Below the pieces are notes generated by a model. The model was given only the letters and a program-made list of their open reading frames with translations. It had not been told where the DNA came from and made no database searches. Source: Rhodospirillaceae bacterium (GTDB lineage: Bacteria; Pseudomonadota; Alphaproteobacteria; Rhodospirillales; Rhodospirillaceae). From it: a stretch of 45,111 nucleotides of DNA. Below, piece by piece: positions 42,378 to 45,111 of the stretch. Position 1 is the first letter of the stretch; each line of letters starts with the position of its first letter. The position numbers and the translations under genes were made by a program. The stretch covers positions 1 to 45,111 of the forward strand of contig CANJSF010000027.1 of assembly GCA_947476925.1 (NCBI GenBank), read 5' to 3'.

Positions 42378-43858
42378 TCAAGCTTCTGGCCCCACAATTT
42401 GAAAAGATTGCCGATCGCGCTCGCGATCTGCGCCGCAAAGCATCGGGCAGTCGGCAATGGCTAGCTGGGCTGTCCCGGCATACAGGAATGTCGCATACGC
42501 CCGTCATAAATGAGGCGATCGAATTTCAAGACCCGATTGATCAGATTTGTGAAGCGCCCCCGCCGCGCTTTATGCGCTCGATCTTGTATGTGATCGTCAG
42601 CGCATTTTTGATCATGCTGCTAATTGCTGGATTGGTGAAGGTCGAGATTGTAGTCGTAGGTTCTGGTCGCTTGATCACCGAATCTCCTCCCATCATGCTT
42701 CAACCGATGGAGAAATCGATTGTTCGCGAACTGAGGGTTAAACCGGGCGATGTGGTGACCAAGGGCCAATTGCTTGCGACGCTTGATCCAACCTTCACCC
42801 AAGCAGATTTGTCATCATTAACAACGAAACAGCGCCAGCTTTTGGCCCAGCTTCGACGCCTTGAGGCAGAGCTTAATCAACAGTCTTTTGAAGCCGGCCC
42901 ATCACCCAGCGCGGACGAGTTGCTTCAAGTCAATCTCTACCGTCAGCGTAAAGCGCAATATGAATCGCAAATACGAGCGCTCGATGAAGAACTTCAACAA
43001 AAACGCGCCAATATTCGCACGACCGAAGATGATCGCGTAGCCCAAGCCAAGCAGCTGGATATTGCGAAACAAGTTGAAGGCATGCGCGCTGCAATGCTGG
43101 AAAAACAATCGGGATCGCGATTGAACTATCTCGAAGCGCAATCGACACGCATGGCGGTCGAACGCAACTACGAGAATGCGGGAAATCGCCTCGCTGAGCT
43201 CAAGCACGAACTGCAATCTAAGGAAGCCCAGCGGCAATCGTTTATCGATCAATGGCGCAACCAAGTGATGGAAACATTAGTCGCAACGCGCACTGAAGCT
43301 TCGCTTGTTGGCGAAGGTATGGAAAAAGCCACGTTGATGAATGACATGGTCGTGATGAATGCGCCCGAAGACGGGGTTGTGCTTGATGTGGCGCGCCGCT
43401 CTGTTGGCTCGGTTATCAATGGTGCAGAGCCGCTTGTCACAATGATTAAAGCCAATGCCGATATGATCGCGGAAGTCATGATCAGTTCAGCCGACATTGG
43501 GTATGCCAAACCTGGCGATGATGTGGTGCTGAAGGTGGAAGCCTTCCCATGGCAGCGACACGGCCTTTTGAAGGGCCGACTTTTGTCCGTGAGCGAAGAA
43601 TCGTTCCCAGTTGGTGGCTCTGGTGTGGGTGCCAGCGGGTCGGGCATGCCTGCGCCGAGTCGCGGCGGAGTCGGCGGTGCCATGCACCGTGCGCTGGTTC
43701 ATTTGGTTAATACAAAGCTTGAAAGTCTGCCCGAAGGGGCTCGTTTAATCCCCGGAATGACATTGTCGGCAGAGATAAAGGTTGGGTCGCGCAGCGTTCT
43801 CTCTTATTTCCTCAACCCTCTGACCAAAGGCCTGAGCGAGAGCATTCGTGAGCCATAG
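42374..43858 (+). CDS. HlyD-family type I secretion membrane fusion protein
   Basis: This 494-aa periplasmic adaptor links the inner-membrane ABC transporter to an outer-membrane channel. It has a cytoplasmic N-terminus (about 70 residues) and one transmembrane helix (SILYVIVSAFLIMLLIAGL). A first lipoyl half-motif (EKSIVRELRVKPGDVVTKGQ), a long alpha-hairpin rich in Gln, Glu and Arg (about 140-310), the second half-motif (MNAPEDGVVLDVARRSVGSV) and a beta-barrel domain (MIAEVMISSADIGYAKPGDDV, ending SAEIKVGSRSVLSYF) follow. A glycine/serine-rich insert near residue 415 (GGSGVGASGSG) is unusual. Start is GTG at 42374, overlapping the ABC gene stop. Confidence 0.92.
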   Translation: MIKLLAPQFEKIADRARDLRRKASGSRQWLAGLSRHTGMSHTPVINEAIEFQDPIDQICEAPPPRFMRSILYVIVSAFLIMLLIAGLVKVEIVVVGSGRLITESPPIMLQPMEKSIVRELRVKPGDVVTKGQLLATLDPTFTQADLSSLTTKQRQLLAQLRRLEAELNQQSFEAGPSPSADELLQVNLYRQRKAQYESQIRALDEELQQKRANIRTTEDDRVAQAKQLDIAKQVEGMRAAMLEKQSGSRLNYLEAQSTRMAVERNYENAGNRLAELKHELQSKEAQRQSFIDQWRNQVMETLVATRTEASLVGEGMEKATLMNDMVVMNAPEDGVVLDVARRSVGSVINGAEPLVTMIKANADMIAEVMISSADIGYAKPGDDVVLKVEAFPWQRHGLLKGRLLSVSEESFPVGGSGVGASGSGMPAPSRGGVGGAMHRALVHLVNTKLESLPEGARLIPGMTLSAEIKVGSRSVLSYFLNPLTKGLSESIREP

Positions 43859-44087
43859 AGAGCCATTTCTCATGCGAGAATATGCATATGGCTCAAGCGC
43901 TTGTGGCCTACTGAGAAATTTAAGGCCTGTGACTTCTGAAGCCCGGAATCGGCCGTATGCGAAGTTGTGTTTCGACCCACTACATCTAGTTTCGTTAAGA
44001 ATCTTTCGATTGGTACTGGTAGGCGAAACTGTTTCTTAACTGAATCGCCTAATAGTTTTACTTGAAGCACGTACGAGGATGGATTAA

Positions 44088-44147
44088 ACGTTAGGTCGGT
44101 GAGGATGGGGCACGAAGTGCCTTGTCTCAGCATCTGACGCCTAACGT
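44088..44147. promoter_or_regulatory. Structured 60-base inverted repeat with inner GGCAC-GAA-GTGCC hairpin
   Basis: ACGTTAGG (44088-44095) and CCTAACGT (44140-44147) form a perfect 8-bp outer stem. Inside, GGCAC-GAA-GTGCC (44109-44121) is a perfect 5-bp stem with a three-base loop, and short GATG/CATC pairs are possible. The arrangement suggests a folded RNA leader or a terminator/attenuator between the HlyD gene and the repeat-protein gene; the weak T content after it argues against a classical terminator. Confidence 0.45.
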
Positions 44148-44167
44148 CTCTAGAATGGAGATCGCGC

Positions 44168-44275
44168 ATGTCTAATGTCACTTTTGCCGCTGCAAAGCGG
44201 TGCAACCGTGTTGCGTTGCCAAGCGTTTGTTCTCCATTGACCGTCGTTTTAACTATAGCCTTCTCGCAGGAGTAA
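44168..44275 (+). CDS. Possible 35-aa leader peptide upstream of the repeat protein
   Basis: An ATG at 44168 has GGAG (44157-44160) at ideal 7-base spacing. The ORF reads MSNVTFAAAKRCNRV... with a hydrophobic end (LTVVLTIAFSQE) and stops at TAA 44273-44275, inside the ribosome site of the next gene and six bases before its ATG. Ending there would allow translational coupling or control. It follows the inverted repeat directly. There is no recognisable family; the ORF could be fortuitous. Confidence 0.35.
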   Translation: MSNVTFAAAKRCNRVALPSVCSPLTVVLTIAFSQE

Positions 44276-44281
44276 CGCGCC

Positions 44282-45111
44282 ATGGCCTTATCCGCATCAT
44301 TCATTCAAGCCCTTAGAGCTACGCAGATCGCGGCGTTTTCAACGACGCAGATCGCGGCCTTCGAGTCGGTCGAAATCGGCTATCTGACTTCAACGCAATT
44401 TGTTGTTTTATCGACAACCCAAATTGGCGTGTTGTCTACGACGCAGATCAAGGGCATCTCGACCACAAATATTACCGCCCTAACGACAGTGCAGTTGAGC
44501 GGGCTATCAACATCTCAGTTAGGTTCTTTCAACACATCGCAACTTAAAGCTCTCTCCAACACCGCGATGGCGTCGCTGTCGACGACTCAGTTGGGCGGGT
44601 TTAATTCGACCCAAATCGGGTCGTTTACGACAACTCAAGTTAACGCGTTGACGACGTTAAACATTGGAACGCTGTCGACAGTTCAACTGGATGGCCTGAA
44701 AACCGATCAATTAGCGGCTCTGCCAAACGCGAGTTTTACCGCCCTCAGCACGACACAGTTGGGCAGTCTGTCAACGACGCAAGTTAAAAGCATCACAACC
44801 ACTCAGCTCGCGGTTATTACGACCGTTCAGTTGTCTGGCTTGGCTTCCACCCAACTCGGCGCGCTGTCGGCGACGCAGTTGAACGCCTTTACGACAACAA
44901 GCATCGTTGCAATTTCAACCACTCAGTTCGGTGGCCTGACGACTCAGCAATTGTCTGGTTTGAGTACCACCAACTTCGCAGTTTTGACCACACAGCAAAT
45001 TGGCGGCCTGACAACAACTCAAGTCAAAGCTCTGACCTCGACCCAAATTGGCGCTTTAACTACGACGCAATTCGGCAGCGTTACCACGACTCAGTTGGGT
45101 GTGTTGTCGAC
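44282..45111 (+). CDS. Large Thr/Ser/Gln-rich octapeptide-repeat protein, probable type I secretion substrate (3' end beyond window)
   Basis: The gene starts at ATG 44282 (AGGAG at 44268-44272) and runs open to the window edge: 276 codons so far. After an 11-residue head (MALSASFIQAL) come 33 consecutive 8-residue units with no insertion or deletion. The consensus is [ST]-T-[TS]-Q-[ILV]-x-[AGS]-[LFI] (for example STTQIGVL, TTTQVKAL, STTQLGSL). The third unit of each group of four usually departs from Gln (ESVE, STTN, SNTA, TTLN, TTTS). Lys units recur exactly ten units apart (units 10, 20, 30). No signal peptide and no RTX nonapeptides are visible yet. The adjacent HlyB/HlyD genes suggest C-terminal-signal export. 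The fold is uncertain. Confidence 0.85.
   Translation, partial: MALSASFIQALRATQIAAFSTTQIAAFESVEIGYLTSTQFVVLSTTQIGVLSTTQIKGISTTNITALTTVQLSGLSTSQLGSFNTSQLKALSNTAMASLSTTQLGGFNSTQIGSFTTTQVNALTTLNIGTLSTVQLDGLKTDQLAALPNASFTALSTTQLGSLSTTQVKSITTTQLAVITTVQLSGLASTQLGALSATQLNAFTTTSIVAISTTQFGGLTTQQLSGLSTTNFAVLTTQQIGGLTTTQVKALTSTQIGALTTTQFGSVTTTQLGVLS

Larger units (their letters stand above)
43859..44281 (+). other. 423-base leader region before the repeat-protein gene
   Basis: This gap separates the secretion operon from its presumed substrate gene. It contains an inverted repeat at 44088-44147 with an inner hairpin, a 35-codon ORF with a good ribosome site (44168-44275), and the repeat gene's own AGGAG (44268-44272). 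A reverse-strand open frame spans most of it but would run over the repeat gene's start and looks spurious. I see no convincing sigma70 promoter. Confidence 0.55.

Noticed and set aside
44088-44147. GTTAGGT and GCCTAAC core-like motifs suggesting an integron attC site
   Set aside because: In attC sites the order is RYYYAAC first and GTTRRRY last. Here the order is reversed on both strands, and no integrase or cassette array is present.
43870-44304. Reverse-strand 144-codon open frame across the leader region
   Set aside because: It would run across the repeat gene's start and ribosome site, has no recognisable domain or ribosome site, and overlaps better-supported forward features.
44282-45111. 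RTX or pentapeptide-repeat classification of the repeat protein
   Set aside because: No GGxGxD nonapeptides are present in the visible part and the period is 8, not 5 or 9, residues.

Overview
The window is a gene-dense stretch (roughly mid-50s % GC) of a Gram-negative bacterium. It has outer-membrane proteins, TonB-dependent and type I secretion components, periplasmic c-type cytochromes and an O-antigen/capsule-type ABC exporter. Gene content suits Pseudomonadota, and I lean towards Alphaproteobacteria, but nothing here fixes the lineage. I see no tRNA, rRNA, CRISPR array, phage or transposase.

Layout. 1-3206: housekeeping and envelope singles, namely a tiny secreted ORF, msrA, an FGE-fold secreted protein and a membrane-anchored class C serine hydrolase. 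3230-13959: a surface polysaccharide locus. It opens with a recognisable promoter and a family 2 glycosyltransferase, continues with a complete dTDP-L-rhamnose set (rmlB-D-A-C) and a Wzm/Wzt exporter, then a reverse-strand sugar epimerase, a UPF0104-type integral membrane protein, a methyltransferase-glycosyltransferase fusion and another methyltransferase. 13969-15979: a small ORF interrupted by a stop codon, then an acyl-CoA dehydrogenase.

16096-34390 is a redox region. A first group holds a monoheme cytochrome c fused to GLUG repeats, a secreted beta-propeller, a membrane-anchored NAD(P)-binding protein and an NTF2-like protein. Behind an FNR/CRP-type palindrome (20399-20412) comes a six-gene operon. 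It encodes an FAD/NAD oxidoreductase fused to two cyclic-nucleotide-binding domains and a four-cluster ferredoxin, a b-type membrane cytochrome, an FHA-TM-decaheme cytochrome, a secreted protein with two GlcG/HbpS-like domains, an outer-membrane beta-barrel, and a 1282-residue decaheme cytochrome with a C-terminal LVIVD propeller. A convergent c554-type cytochrome and a TonB-dependent receptor follow. Together they encode about 26 c-heme sites. The order cytoplasmic reductase, inner-membrane b-cytochrome, periplasmic decaheme, outer-membrane barrel, large decaheme with a protein-binding propeller reads as a trans-envelope electron conduit. I do not recognise it as a named system.

36834-45111 is a second surface locus: a methyltransferase, UDP-glucuronate decarboxylase (UDP-xylose synthesis), a TPR-glycosyltransferase, a type I secretion ABC transporter with a degenerate C39 domain, its HlyD-type adaptor and, after a structured leader with a 35-codon ORF, the start of a Thr/Ser/Gln-rich protein. 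That protein consists of perfectly phased 8-residue repeats (33 full units before the window ends) with a higher order of 4 and 10 units. The likely logic is a large repetitive surface protein secreted by the adjacent type I system and possibly glycosylated by the adjacent TPR-glycosyltransferase; this is inference.
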